Source: Brachybacterium nesterenkovii (lineage in GTDB: Bacteria; Actinomycetota; Actinomycetes; Actinomycetales; Dermabacteraceae). From it: 49,591 bases of DNA. Below the pieces are notes generated by a model that made no database searches, was not told where the DNA came from, and saw nothing but the letters and a program-made list of their open reading frames with translations. A program made the position numbers and the translations under genes. The first letter of the stretch is position 1, and every line of letters starts with the position of its first letter. Positions 32,477 to 42,940 of this stretch are shown piece after piece. Location of the stretch: the NCBI RefSeq assembly GCF_900163655.1, contig NZ_FWFG01000109.1:1-49591 (forward strand). The letters run 5' to 3'.

Positions 32477-32516
32477 CGAAGGGTCCGTCTCCCCGCCGGG
32501 GGTGACGGACCCTTCG
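32477..32516. terminator. Terminator between prs and doxX
   Basis: A 13-bp perfect stem (CGAAGGGTCCGTC 32477-32489 with 32504-32516) around a GC-rich loop, located between convergent genes. Confidence 0.9.
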
Positions 32517-32537
32517 CCGTGGTGGCGGGCGCGGAGG

Positions 32538-33169
32538 TCAGATGAGGACGGGGTTGCCGCGCACCAGGCGCCGCCACAGCCCGCCGAGCCCGAGGAAGCG
32601 ATCGGCCCCGATCGCGGCGAGGGCCAGCAGCAGGAACAGGTCGACGAGGTGGTAGTCGACGAACGGGTTCGGGGCGATCGGGAAGGATGCCAGCCACATC
32701 AGCAGCATCATCGCCGCGCCCGCGAGCGCCCCGAAGCGATGCAGGAAGCCGAAGGTGACGGTGAGGCCGACGCCCAGCAGGCCGAGCATGAACAGCCAGT
32801 CGGTCACGGGACCCAGCTCGAGCCAGAAGCGGAAGAAGCCGGCGAAGGGATTGCCCGTCGCCGGATCGACGACGCCGCCGAGGTAACCGGCGGTCGGGGC
32901 GCCGCCGTTGAGCCAGGAGCGCTCGGCGGGGGTGGAGAAGCCGAGGCCGATCAGCTTGTCGAAGAACGCCCAGAGGAACTCGAAACCGACGAGGATCCGG
33001 ACGACCCCGAGCAGCGAGCGCCCGAGACCGGAGCGGACGTCATCGGCGGCGGGCCGTTCGCGGAGGTCCGCGGTCGAGGACGTCGTGGGGAGTGCGGAGC
33101 CGGAAGCCGTGGGGAACGGCCTTTCGTAAGGAGCGGGGTGATACCCGGAGGGGGGTACTCCGGAGTCAT
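32538..33169 (-). pseudogene. DoxX family membrane protein, frameshifted at a C6 tract
   Basis: The main frame (to stop 32538) encodes a DoxX-type protein with four hydrophobic helices (VVRILVGFEFLWAFFDK, LFMLGLLGVGLTVTFGF, GAAMMLLMWLASFPI, VDLFLLLALAAIGADRF). That frame has no ATG, GTG or TTG before residue about 120. A start ATG at 33169 lies in another frame (M-T-P-E-Y) and the two join if one C is added to the six-C run (33150-33155 on the plus strand), giving a continuous 210-aa protein (MTPEYPPSGYHPAPYERP...). So this is either a pseudogene, phase-variable, or an assembly slip. Function would be thiosulfate/redox-related membrane complex; not certain. Confidence 0.85.
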
Positions 33170-33172
33170 CAC

Positions 33173-33539
33173 CCTACGGGCCCGCGCCGCCTAGCCGGGC
33201 AGGACCACGGTCCCATCACCGCTGATCAGGGGGCGGAATACTGGTATGGGGGCGAAGGGCGCACGGCCGGACGGCACGCACGGCGGAGCGGTCGCGCAGA
33301 GGCTCGGCGGAGGCCAAGGTCACATCCGGTGGCCCGGGTGCGACGGACGTCCCCCGTGCTAGCCTCGGGCAGTCACTTCGGCGAGGGGACCGGCATGTGC
33401 CGCGTCCCGTGATCGACGCGGTGCGGGACGAGCGCGAGCAGCGCCGGTCCGGGGACGCCCCAGGGGCGATGCCGACCGGCAGGCCGACGGGACCGCGGTG
33501 CGAGGATCCCGCCGCCCGCTCGATACCCAGGAGGCCCTC
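33173..33539. other. Divergent region doxX / rplY, with candidate rplY promoter and leader
   Basis: No protein gene is seen. On the plus strand TAGCCT at 33360-33365 is the best -10 box; transcription from near 33372 would give a GC-rich leader of about 170 nt ahead of rplY, with an ATACTGGTAT palindrome upstream at 33238-33247. The leader could carry an autoregulatory structure, but I see no known motif. Confidence 0.4.
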
Positions 33540-34187
33540 ATGGCCGAGAAGCTCAACGTCCAGCCCCGCGAGGAGTTCGGCAAGGGCGCCGCCCGCCGCA
33601 TCCGCGCCGAGCACAAGATCCCCGCCGTCGTCTACGGCCACGGCATGGACCCCGTCCATCTCGTGCTGCCCGGCCACGAGACCGCTCTGGCGGCCCGCAA
33701 CTCCAACGCGCTGCTCGAGCTGGCCCTTCCCGACGGCACCGCGCACACCGTCCTCATCAAGGATCTGCAGCGCCACCCGCTGCGCCGCACCATCACCCAC
33801 CTCGACCTCATCGCGGTCCGCCGCGGCGAGAAGGTCGAGGTCGACATCCCCGTGACGCTCACCGGCGAGGTCGTCTCCCCGGCGATCGCCGTGCTCGACG
33901 TCAACACCCTCACGCTCTCCGCGGACGCCATGAACGTCCCCGAGCAGATCGAGATCGACCTCGAGGGCAAGGAGGACGGCTTCCAGCTGTTCGCCGGCGA
34001 CGTCGTCCTGCCCGAGGGCGCCGAGCTGGTCACCGACGCCGAGACCCTCGTGGTCGCCGTCCAGGTTCCCCGCGTGGACGAGGAGCTCGAGGCCGCGATC
34101 GAGGAGGTCGAGGCCGGGGGCGCCGAGGCCGGTGCCGACTCCGCCGAGGAGTCCGAGGGCGCGGAGGAGTCCGCCTCCGAGGAGTGA
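33540..34187 (+). CDS. rplY: Ribosomal protein bL25 (general stress protein Ctc type)
   Basis: 215 aa; binds 5S rRNA. N-terminal L25 domain (MAEKLNVQPREEFGKGAARRIRAEHKIPAVVYG, DLQRHPLRRTITHLDLIAVRRGEKVEVDIPV) followed by the TL5/CTC beta domain and an acidic C-terminal tail (EEVEAGGAEAGADSAEES). Actinobacterial L25 is this long form. ATG 33540 follows AGGAGGCCCTC; the ORF start upstream in frame is not needed. It sits between doxX and pth as in related genomes. Confidence 0.96.
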   Translation: MAEKLNVQPREEFGKGAARRIRAEHKIPAVVYGHGMDPVHLVLPGHETALAARNSNALLELALPDGTAHTVLIKDLQRHPLRRTITHLDLIAVRRGEKVEVDIPVTLTGEVVSPAIAVLDVNTLTLSADAMNVPEQIEIDLEGKEDGFQLFAGDVVLPEGAELVTDAETLVVAVQVPRVDEELEAAIEEVEAGGAEAGADSAEESEGAEESASEE

Positions 34188-34275
34188 CCCTCCCCGGACG
34201 GTCGCGGGACCCGTTTCCGTGATCGTCCGATCACCATCGCCGCTCCGGGGCGTCGCGCGCAGCGCGGCGCCCCGG

Positions 34276-34281
34276 TAGCGT
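34276..34281 (+). promoter_or_regulatory. Candidate -10 box of pth-mfd-mazG
   Basis: TAGCGT about 57 nt upstream of the pth start, in a short gap after rplY. A clear -35 is not visible. Confidence 0.35.
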
Positions 34282-34338
34282 TCTCCAGCGGTGCCGTCAG
34301 CAGGCGGTGCCGTCGAGCACGAGCAGGAGCATCGATCC

Positions 34339-34935
34339 ATGAGCGCCACCCGCCTGCTGATCGGACTGGGCAACCCCGGCCCCGAGTACGCGAGCACCCG
34401 CCACAACATCGGGCAGATGGTGCTCGATGCCATCGCCGCGCAGACGGGATCGGCGTTCAAGGCGGCGCGTCGCGGCAAGGCGCAGGTCATCGAGGGCTAC
34501 CTCGGTGCGCCGGGGAAGGGCGTGCGCACGATCCTCGCGCGGACCACCTGCTACATGAACGAGTCCGGGGGACCGACCCGGGCCCTCGCGGACTTCTACT
34601 CGATCGCGCCCGAGGACGTCGTGGTGGTCCACGACGATGTCGACCTGCCCTTCGACGCGATCCGTCTGAAGCGGGGCGGCGGCGAGGGCGGCCACAACGG
34701 CCTGCGCGACGTCACCAAGGCGCTCGGCACCAAGGACTACCTGCGCGTCCGCGTCGGCGTCGGGCGCCCCACCGGGCGCGGCGACACCGCCGACCATGTC
34801 CTCTCCTCCTTCTCGGCGACCGAGCGGAAGGTGCTGCCGATCCTCGTCGAGGACGCCGCCGAGGCCGCCGAGATGCTGATCCTCGAGGGGCTCGAGGCCG
34901 CGCAGCAGCGCTTCCACGGTCGGGAGGTCCGATGA
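34339..34935 (+). CDS. pth: Peptidyl-tRNA hydrolase
   Basis: 198 aa; hydrolyses peptidyl-tRNA released from stalled ribosomes. Active-site residues present: Asn and His in LLIGLGNPGPEYASTRHNIG, Asp in VVVVHDDVDLPFDAIRLKRGG, and GGHNGLRDV. The usual length. ATG 34339 with AGGAGC upstream. Its stop overlaps the mfd ATG by 4 bp. Confidence 0.96.
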   Translation: MSATRLLIGLGNPGPEYASTRHNIGQMVLDAIAAQTGSAFKAARRGKAQVIEGYLGAPGKGVRTILARTTCYMNESGGPTRALADFYSIAPEDVVVVHDDVDLPFDAIRLKRGGGEGGHNGLRDVTKALGTKDYLRVRVGVGRPTGRGDTADHVLSSFSATERKVLPILVEDAAEAAEMLILEGLEAAQQRFHGREVR

Positions 34936-37900
34936 CCGCCGCGGCATCGAGCACCCCGAGCGCCTCCGCCGCCGTGCGCCGCCCGCCGCTCGCCCCCCTC
35001 CTCGACGCGGTCGCGGCCGGGCCCGATCTCACGGCCGTCCGGTCGCTCCTGGCCGACGCCGCGGCGGGAGACGACCCCGGCGTCGTCGCCCCGTCCGGGC
35101 TGCACCCGTTCATCGTCGCTGACCTCGCCCGCTCAGCACGGGCCGAGCGTCCCCTCGTCGTCCTGACGGCCACCACCCGGGCCGCGGAGGACGCGGTCGC
35201 CGCGCTCGCCGCCCTCGTCGGGGACGAGCACGTCGCGCAGCTGCCCGCCTGGGAGACGCTCCCGCATGAGCGCCTGTCCCCGCGCGCGGACACCGTCGCG
35301 CGACGCCTGGCGACGCTGCGCCGTATCGCGCACCCCGAGGACGGCGCCGAGGTGCGCGTGCTCGTCCTGCCGGTGCGCAGCCTCCTGCAGCCGGTCGCCA
35401 CCGGGCTCGGCGATCTCGAGCCCGTGCGGGCCCGCGTGGGGGAGGAGCACCCCCTCGACTCCCTCGCGGAGCGCCTGGTCGATGCCGCCTACGTGCGCGT
35501 CGACATGGTCGAGCGGCGCGGCGAGTTCGCCGTCCGCGGCGGCATCCTCGACGTCTTCCCGCCCACCGAGCCCCACCCCGTGCGCGTCGAGCTGTTCGGC
35601 GACGAGGTCGACGAGGTGCGCTACTTCTCCGTCGCCGACCAGCGCTCCCTCGAGGTCGTCGAGCACGGGCTGGACGCGCCGCCCTGCCGGGAGATCCTCC
35701 TGACCGCCGCCGTCCGCGAGCGCGCCCGCGCCCGCGCCGAGGAGCTCCCCGGGGTCCGCGACATGCTGCTGCGGATCGCCGACGGCATCGCGGTCGACGG
35801 CATGGAGTCCCTCAGCCCCGTGCTCGTCGAGGCGATGGAGCAGGTGGTCGACACCCTGCCTCGCGGGGCCGCGGTGCTCGTGCTCGACCCCGAGCGCGTG
35901 CGCTCGCGCGCCGAGGAGCTCGTCGCGACGACCGACGAGTTCCTCGCGGCCGCGTGGTCGAGCGCCGCCGCGGGCGGCGGCCTGCCCATCGACGTCGGAG
36001 CGGCGAGCTTCGTGCCGCTCACGGAGGTGCGCGAGCACGCGCGCGGCCGCGGCGATCGCTGGGTCTCTCTGTCGCCCTTCGGCCTCGAGGAGGGCACGGA
36101 CGTGACGGCCGGCGCCGTCGCCCACCCCGGCTACGGCGGCCGCTCCACCGACGCCGCCCGCGATCTGGGGCGCCGCCGCGCCGAGGGCTGGCGCGCCGTC
36201 GTGACGATGAGCGGCCCGGGCGGGGCGCGGCACATCGCCGAGAACCTCCAGGAGGCGGGCGTGCCGGCTCGCGCCGAGGTCGAGCTCACCGCCGATCTCG
36301 TCCCCGGCGAGACCCTCGTGACGGTCGGCCCCTTCCTCGAGGGCTTCGTCGACGAGGCCTCGCGGATCCTCGTCGTCTCCGAGCGCGATCTGACCGGCAA
36401 GTCCGGTGCCCGGCGCAGCGGCGAGCGGCGCATCCCCTCCCGTCGCCGCAACGTCGTCGACCCGCTCCAGCTCCGCCCCGGCGACCACGTCGTCCACGAG
36501 CACCACGGCGTGGGCCGGTTTGTCGAGATGACCAGCCGCACGGTCGGCGCGGGCGCCAAGCGCGCCACCCGCGAGTACCTCGTCATCGAGTACGCGCCCT
36601 CGAAGAAGGGGCAGCCCGGCGATCGCCTGTACGTGCCCAGCGACCAGCTCGACCAGGTCACCAAGTACGTCGGCGGCGAGGACCCGGCCGTCAACCGGAT
36701 GGGCGGCTCGGACTGGGCCAAGACCAAGTCCCGCGCCCGCAAGGCCATCCGCGAGATCGCCGGCGAGCTCGTGCGCCTGTACTCGGCGCGCCAGAACGCC
36801 CCGGGCTTCGCGTTCTCCCCGGACACGCCGTGGCAGCGCGAGCTCGAGGACTCCTTCGAGTTCGTCGAGACCCCCGATCAGCTGACCACCATCGACGAGG
36901 TCAAGGCCGATATGGAGAAGCCGGTGCCGATGGACCGCCTGATCTGCGGCGACGTCGGCTACGGGAAGACGGAGATCGCCGTCCGCGCGGCCTTCAAGGC
37001 GGTCCAGGACGGCAAGCAGGTGGCCGTGCTCGCGCCCACCACGCTCCTGTCCCAGCAGCACCTGGACACCTTCACCGAGCGCTTCACGGGATTCCCCGTG
37101 ACCGTCCGCGGCCTCTCGCGCTTCCAGAGCGCCGCGGACTCGGAGCGGACGATCGGGGGACTGCGGGACGGCAGCGTCGACGTCGTCATCGGCACCCACC
37201 GCCTGCTCACGGGCCAGGTGCGCTTCAAGGACCTCGGGCTCATCATCGTCGACGAGGAGCAGCGCTTCGGCGTCGAGCACAAGGAGACGCTCAAGGCGCT
37301 GCGCACCGACGTCGACGTGCTGTCGATGTCGGCCACGCCGATCCCGCGCACCCTCGAGATGGCCGTCACCGGCATCCGGGAGATGTCGACGCTGCAGACG
37401 CCGCCCGAGGAGCGCCACCCGGTGCTCACCTACGTCGGCGCGGAGGACGACAAGCAGATCGCCGCGGCGATCCGGCGCGAGCTCCTGCGCGAGGGCCAGG
37501 TGTTCTTCATCCACAACCGGGTCGAGGACATCGATCGGACCGCCCAGCGGATCCGGGACCTGGTCCCGGACGCCCGCGTCGAGGTCGCGCACGGGAAGAT
37601 GAACGAGACCCAGCTCGAGCGCGTCATCGTCGACTTCTGGGAGAAGCGCTTCGACGTGCTCGTGTGCACCACGATCGTCGAGACCGGGCTGGACATCTCC
37701 AACGCCAACACCCTGATCGTCGAGAACGCCGACCGCTTCGGCCTGTCCCAGCTCCACCAGCTGCGCGGGCGCGTGGGCCGCTCGAGCGAGCGCGCCTACG
37801 CGTACTTCCTCTACCGCGCCGACAAGCCGCTGACCGAGACGGCGCATGACCGCCTCACGACGCTCGCGGCGCACACCGATCTCGGGGCGGGCATGCAGGT

Positions 37901-38522
37901 CGCGATGAAGGACCTCGAGATCCGCGGCGCCGGGAACCTGCTGGGCGGCGAGCAGTCCGGGCATATCGCCGGCGTCGGCTTCGACCTGTACGTGCGCATG
38001 GTCGGGGAGGCCGTCTCCGCGTACAAGGGGGAGTCGCAGGCCCCCACGAGCGACATCCGGGTCGAGCTGCCGCTGGATGCGCACGTGCCCCACGACTACA
38101 TCGCGTCCGAGCGCCTGCGGCTGGAGGCCTACGCCAAGTTGTCCGCGGCCGACACCCTCGAGACGATCGAGGCCGTGCGGGCCGAGCTCGAGGACCGCTA
38201 CGGCACGCCCCCGGCGCCCGTCGAGGTGCTGCTGGACGTCGCGCGCTTCCGCCTGGACTGCCGCGCCGCCGGCATCGACGAGGTGCAGACGCAGGGGAAG
38301 ATGATCCGCTTCGCCCACATCGAGCCGGCGGACTCCGCGGCCCTGCGGATGCAGCGCCTGTACCCCGGCACGATGTTCAAGCCGACCCTGCGCCAGGTGC
38401 TCGTGCCGCGCCCGACCACCGCCCGCATCGGCGGCGCCGAGCTGCGCGACCACGAGCTGCTCGCCTGGGCGCGGAAGGTCCTCGAGGACCTGCAGGGCCC
38501 CGCGCGGGCGGCCACGGCATGA
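34932..38522 (+). CDS. mfd: Transcription-repair coupling factor
   Basis: 1196 aa; SF2 translocase that removes RNA polymerase stalled at DNA lesions and recruits UvrA. Seen in order: UvrB-like N-terminal part (LPAWETLPHERLSPRADTVARRL), the RNAP-interaction domain (RPGDHVVHEHHGVGRFVEM near residue 515), helicase motifs GDVGYGKTE (Walker A) and VDEEQRFGVEHKE (Walker B), VLSMSATPIPRTLEM, GLDISNANTLIVENADRFGLSQLHQLRGRVGRS, and a C-terminal D7 domain. Overlaps pth at the start and mazG at the end by 4 bp each. A complete gene. Confidence 0.97.
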   Translation: MTAAASSTPSASAAVRRPPLAPLLDAVAAGPDLTAVRSLLADAAAGDDPGVVAPSGLHPFIVADLARSARAERPLVVLTATTRAAEDAVAALAALVGDEHVAQLPAWETLPHERLSPRADTVARRLATLRRIAHPEDGAEVRVLVLPVRSLLQPVATGLGDLEPVRARVGEEHPLDSLAERLVDAAYVRVDMVERRGEFAVRGGILDVFPPTEPHPVRVELFGDEVDEVRYFSVADQRSLEVVEHGLDAPPCREILLTAAVRERARARAEELPGVRDMLLRIADGIAVDGMESLSPVLVEAMEQVVDTLPRGAAVLVLDPERVRSRAEELVATTDEFLAAAWSSAAAGGGLPIDVGAASFVPLTEVREHARGRGDRWVSLSPFGLEEGTDVTAGAVAHPGYGGRSTDAARDLGRRRAEGWRAVVTMSGPGGARHIAENLQEAGVPARAEVELTADLVPGETLVTVGPFLEGFVDEASRILVVSERDLTGKSGARRSGERRIPSRRRNVVDPLQLRPGDHVVHEHHGVGRFVEMTSRTVGAGAKRATREYLVIEYAPSKKGQPGDRLYVPSDQLDQVTKYVGGEDPAVNRMGGSDWAKTKSRARKAIREIAGELVRLYSARQNAPGFAFSPDTPWQRELEDSFEFVETPDQLTTIDEVKADMEKPVPMDRLICGDVGYGKTEIAVRAAFKAVQDGKQVAVLAPTTLLSQQHLDTFTERFTGFPVTVRGLSRFQSAADSERTIGGLRDGSVDVVIGTHRLLTGQVRFKDLGLIIVDEEQRFGVEHKETLKALRTDVDVLSMSATPIPRTLEMAVTGIREMSTLQTPPEERHPVLTYVGAEDDKQIAAAIRRELLREGQVFFIHNRVEDIDRTAQRIRDLVPDARVEVAHGKMNETQLERVIVDFWEKRFDVLVCTTIVETGLDISNANTLIVENADRFGLSQLHQLRGRVGRSSERAYAYFLYRADKPLTETAHDRLTTLAAHTDLGAGMQVAMKDLEIRGAGNLLGGEQSGHIAGVGFDLYVRMVGEAVSAYKGESQAPTSDIRVELPLDAHVPHDYIASERLRLEAYAKLSAADTLETIEAVRAELEDRYGTPPAPVEVLLDVARFRLDCRAAGIDEVQTQGKMIRFAHIEPADSAALRMQRLYPGTMFKPTLRQVLVPRPTTARIGGAELRDHELLAWARKVLEDLQGPARAATA

Positions 38523-39319
38523 GCGCCGAGGACCGCGTCCCGCCTGCAGGGCACGAGGACGCGCTCGCGGAGCTGGCGCGCTCGCTCCGGATCATGGACG
38601 CGCTGCGCTCGCCCGGCGGCGACGCCTGGAGCGCCCAGCAGACCCATGCGTCCCTGGCCCGGTACCTCCTCGAGGAGAGCCACGAGGTCATCGAGGCGAT
38701 CGAGCGCCGCGCCCCGGCCTCCGAGCTGATCGACGAGCTCGGCGACCTGTGGTTCCAGATCCTGTTCCACGCCCGGCTGGGGGAGGAGTCCGATCCCGCC
38801 TGGGGCATCGCCGACGTCGCGCGCGCGTTCTGCGAGAAGATGCTGCGCCGCAACCCGCACGTGTTCGCCGCCGACGCCGAGCAGGCGCTCGAGGACCCCG
38901 CCGACGTCGACGCGATCATCGCCCAGTGGCAGCGGGTCAAGGCCGCCGAGGCGGCGCAGAAGGGCGAGGGCACCGGCCGCACCGCGCTCACCGACGGGAT
39001 CCCGCGCCGGCTGCCGGCGCTGCAGACCGCCGCCATGGCCGTCCACCGGGCGCGGTCCCAGGGCCGGCTCGACGCGCTGCTCGCGGCCGCCGACGGCGAG
39101 ACGGACGGCATCGAGGGCGGGCGCCACGCCCGGGCGCTGCTGGATCTCGTCGTCGCCGCCGAGGCGGAGGACATCGATCCCGAGTCCGCGCTGCGCACGC
39201 TCCTGCTGCGCGCGGCGGAGCCGCCGGAGCCCGGTGGCCCTTTCGATCCGCAGCCCGATCGGGACGCCGATCCCTCCGATCCGGGCCCATCGGGCGCTGT
39301 TGGTCCCGCCCCGGCCCCG

Positions 39320-39322
<3 letters not shown>
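38519..39322 (+). CDS. mazG: MazG family nucleoside triphosphate pyrophosphohydrolase
   Basis: 267 aa; hydrolyses NTPs to NMP and PPi, taking part in nucleotide sanitation and ppGpp control. The catalytic pattern is EESHEVIEAIE followed by DELGDLWFQILFHARLGEE (EExxE-ExxD), with a longer C-terminal part that is Ala/Pro-rich and probably disordered. The start overlaps the mfd stop (ATGA). The stop TAG at 39320-39322 is shared with the -10 box of eno. Confidence 0.93.
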
Positions 39323-40669
<1,347 letters not shown>

Positions 40670-40675
40670 GGCCTG

Positions 40676-40681
40676 TAGCCT
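40676..40681 (+). promoter_or_regulatory. -10 box of divIC
   Basis: TAGCCT ends 7 nt before ATG 40689; promoter of the divIC-DUF501-ppx operon, nearly leaderless. Confidence 0.5.
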
Positions 40682-40688
40682 CTGAGGC

Positions 40689-41378
40689 ATGACAGCACGA
40701 CGACCGGGCGCCCCGCGACGAGCGGGACGCCCGGTCTCGTCGTCCTCGGGGCATGCGAGCGGCGGCTCCCGCAAGCCCTCCGCGCGCACCTCGCGCCCTG
40801 AGCGCACGGCCGCGGCCTCCCGGCCCGCGGGCGCGGCGCGGCAGCGGCGCACGGCCGCCGCCGTGCCGCCGGAGGAGCAGGCCCCCGTCTGGGGGATCAC
40901 CCGCCGGGCCCTCGTGCTGATCGCTCTGGTGGTGGTGGCTCTCGCGACCCTGGTCCCGACGGTCAACCGCTACGTGACCCAGCGCCAGCAGCTCGCCGCC
41001 GCCGAGCAGCAGGTGGCCCAGCAGCGCCAGGACGTGAAGGATCTCGAGGCCGAGGTGGCCCGCTGGGACGATCCCACCTTCGTGGCCTCCCAGGCCCGCG
41101 AGCGCCTGCTGTTCGCGATGCCCGGGGAGACCCAGTACCGGCTCACCGACTCCTCCGGCAAGGACGTCCCCGCCACGGAGGCGCAGCAGGAGCAGGCCCC
41201 CGCCGTCGAGGAGGACTGGTACGACTCCCTGTGGACGAGCGTCGAGGGCTCGAGCCGACTGCGCCCCGAGGACATCCCCGACTCCCAGACCCCCGGCGGC
41301 GACGGCTCCGCCTCGCCGTCCCCCTCCCCGGACGCCCTCGGGGAGACCGCACCGACCGATCAGGATCCCGCCGCGTGA
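40689..41378 (+). CDS. divIC: FtsB/DivIC-type septum formation initiator
   Basis: 229 aa. N-terminal basic and Ala/Ser-rich cytoplasmic part (about 1-70), one membrane helix (RALVLIALVVVALATLVPTV), a coiled coil (QQLAAAEQQVAQQRQDVKDLEAEVARWDDPTFVASQARERLLFAMPGE) with the FtsB/DivIC signature in the last part, and an acidic C-terminal tail. It acts in the divisome with FtsL and FtsQ outside the membrane. The stop overlaps the GTG start of the DUF501 gene. FtsB is the likely functional equivalent in actinobacteria. Confidence 0.9.
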   Translation: MTARRPGAPRRAGRPVSSSSGHASGGSRKPSARTSRPERTAAASRPAGAARQRRTAAAVPPEEQAPVWGITRRALVLIALVVVALATLVPTVNRYVTQRQQLAAAEQQVAQQRQDVKDLEAEVARWDDPTFVASQARERLLFAMPGETQYRLTDSSGKDVPATEAQQEQAPAVEEDWYDSLWTSVEGSSRLRPEDIPDSQTPGGDGSASPSPSPDALGETAPTDQDPAA

Positions 41379-41920
41379 ACGCACTGCCTCCCCTCCCGTA
41401 CGAGTCGCCGGCCACGGCGCAGGACCTCGAGGCGATGCGCGGCCAGCTCGGCCGCGACATGCGCGGGGTGGTCTCCATCGCCCGCCGCTGCGCCTGCGGT
41501 GCACCCGCGGTCGTGCGCACGGCGCCCCGCCTCGAGGACGGCACCCCGTTCCCGACCAGCCTGTACCTCACGCTGCCGTCGATGGTCGCGGCCGCCTCCC
41601 GCCTCGAGGCCCGCGGAGACCTCGCCGCCTGGACGGCGCGCCTGGCCGAGGACGAGGAGCTCGCCGCCGCCTACGCCGCGGCGCACCGGCTGTACATCGC
41701 ACGTCGCGACGAGATCGGCCGGGCCGAGGAGGTCGCGGACGTCAGCGCGGGCGGGATGCCGACCCGCGTGAAGTGCCTGCACGCGATCATCGGGCAGTCC
41801 CTCGCGGAGGGGCAGGGCGCGAACCCGGTCGGCGACGCCGTCCTGGCGGAGCTCGCCGAGACGGCGTCGATCGACGTCTGCCGCTGCGAGACCGGAGCGG
41901 CCGCGGGGGAGGAGGCGTGA
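41375..41920 (+). CDS. DUF501 domain-containing protein
   Basis: 181 aa, matches the DUF501 family (LGRDMRGVVSIARRCACGAPAVVRTAPRLEDGTPFPTSLYLTLP; GGMPTRVKCLHAIIGQSLAEG). Cys residues in ARRCACG, VKCLH and VCRCE may bind a metal. Function is unknown; it is always between divIC and ppx in this block. Both ends overlap neighbours by 4 bp (GTGA), so it belongs to one translated unit. Confidence 0.93.
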   Translation: MNALPPLPYESPATAQDLEAMRGQLGRDMRGVVSIARRCACGAPAVVRTAPRLEDGTPFPTSLYLTLPSMVAAASRLEARGDLAAWTARLAEDEELAAAYAAAHRLYIARRDEIGRAEEVADVSAGGMPTRVKCLHAIIGQSLAEGQGANPVGDAVLAELAETASIDVCRCETGAAAGEEA

Positions 41921-42864
41921 GCGCGCCGGTCGCCGCGATCGACTGCGGCACCAACTCGATCCGCCTGCTCATCGCCCGCGAGGCGGAGGACGGCAGCGGC
42001 CGCCTCATCGACCTCGAGCGGCACATGGAGATCGTGCGCCTGGGCTACGGCGTCGACCGCACCGGCCGCTTCGATCCCGCAGCCGTTGAGCGCACCCTCG
42101 ACGCCGCCCGCCGCTATCGCACGCTCATCGAGCGCCACGGCGCCGAGCGCCTGCGCTTCGTCGCGACCAGCGCAACGCGCGACGCCTCCAATCGCGCCGA
42201 CTTCATCGACGGCATCCGCGGCATCCTCGGCGTCGAGCCGGAGGTCGTCTCGGGCGACGTCGAGGCCGAGCTCTCCTTCGCCGGCGCGGTCACCACGCTC
42301 GAGGACCTCGCACCGGGGCCGCGGCTGGTCGTCGACATCGGCGGCGGATCGACCGAGCTCGTACTCGGCGTCGAGCGCCCCGAGCACCGCATCTCCCTCG
42401 ACATGGGATCCGTGCGCATGACGGAACGCCACCTGCTCTCGGACCCCCCGACGCAGGACGAGATCGACGCCGCGATCGCGGACGTCGACGCGCACCTGGA
42501 CCGCGCCGAGGAGCACGTCCCGCTCGACGCCGTCACGACGCTGGTGGGCGTCGCGGGCACGGTGACGACGATGACCGCGCTGGTGATGGGCCTGACGGAG
42601 TACCGGGCCGACGTGACGCACGGTGCCGAGATCCCCGCCGAGCGCTTCCTCGAGGCCTGCGAGCGGGTGCTGCGCGCCTCCCGCGAGGAGCGCTCGCGCG
42701 CCTCGATCATCCATCCCGGTCGGATCGACGTGATCGGCGCGGGCGCACTGATCTGGGCGCGGATCCTGCACCGCGTCCAGGAGCGGGCGGGCGTGGTGAC
42801 GAGCCGCACGAGCGAGCACGACATCCTCGACGGCATCGCCCTGTCCGTGCTGCGCGATTCCTGA
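41917..42864 (+). CDS. ppx: Exopolyphosphatase / Ppx-GppA phosphatase
   Basis: 315 aa of the Ppx/GppA family: removes phosphates from polyphosphate or the 5' phosphate of pppGpp. ASKHA-fold motifs: VAAIDCGTNSIRLLIA (phosphate 1), FVATSATRDASNR, LVVDIGGGSTELVLG (phosphate 2), GVAGTVTTMTAL, and DVIGAGALIW. It corresponds to Rv1026 (ppx2). GTG 41917 with GGGGGAGGAGGC ahead; overlaps the previous stop. Confidence 0.93.
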   Translation: MSAPVAAIDCGTNSIRLLIAREAEDGSGRLIDLERHMEIVRLGYGVDRTGRFDPAAVERTLDAARRYRTLIERHGAERLRFVATSATRDASNRADFIDGIRGILGVEPEVVSGDVEAELSFAGAVTTLEDLAPGPRLVVDIGGGSTELVLGVERPEHRISLDMGSVRMTERHLLSDPPTQDEIDAAIADVDAHLDRAEEHVPLDAVTTLVGVAGTVTTMTALVMGLTEYRADVTHGAEIPAERFLEACERVLRASREERSRASIIHPGRIDVIGAGALIWARILHRVQERAGVVTSRTSEHDILDGIALSVLRDS

Positions 42865-42928
42865 ACAGAGACGCCTCTCACAGCCTCCGGACCCTGGTCT
42901 GCGCTTGGAGCGTCCGGGCCCGCGGTCA

Positions 42929-42934
42929 TAGTCT
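42929..42934 (+). promoter_or_regulatory. -10 box of ndh
   Basis: TAGTCT ends 6 nt before ATG 42941, predicted leaderless start. Confidence 0.55.
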
Positions 42935-42940
42935 GAGGCA

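Noticed and set aside
33238-33247. ATACTGGTAT palindrome as an operator
   Set aside because: Only 4-bp arms; too short to support without conservation data.
35133-38453. An 1106-codon open frame antisense to mfd
   Set aside because: It has no domain resemblance, is rich in Gly/Arg/Val/Ala of the type produced by GC-rich antisense frames, and mfd is unambiguous.
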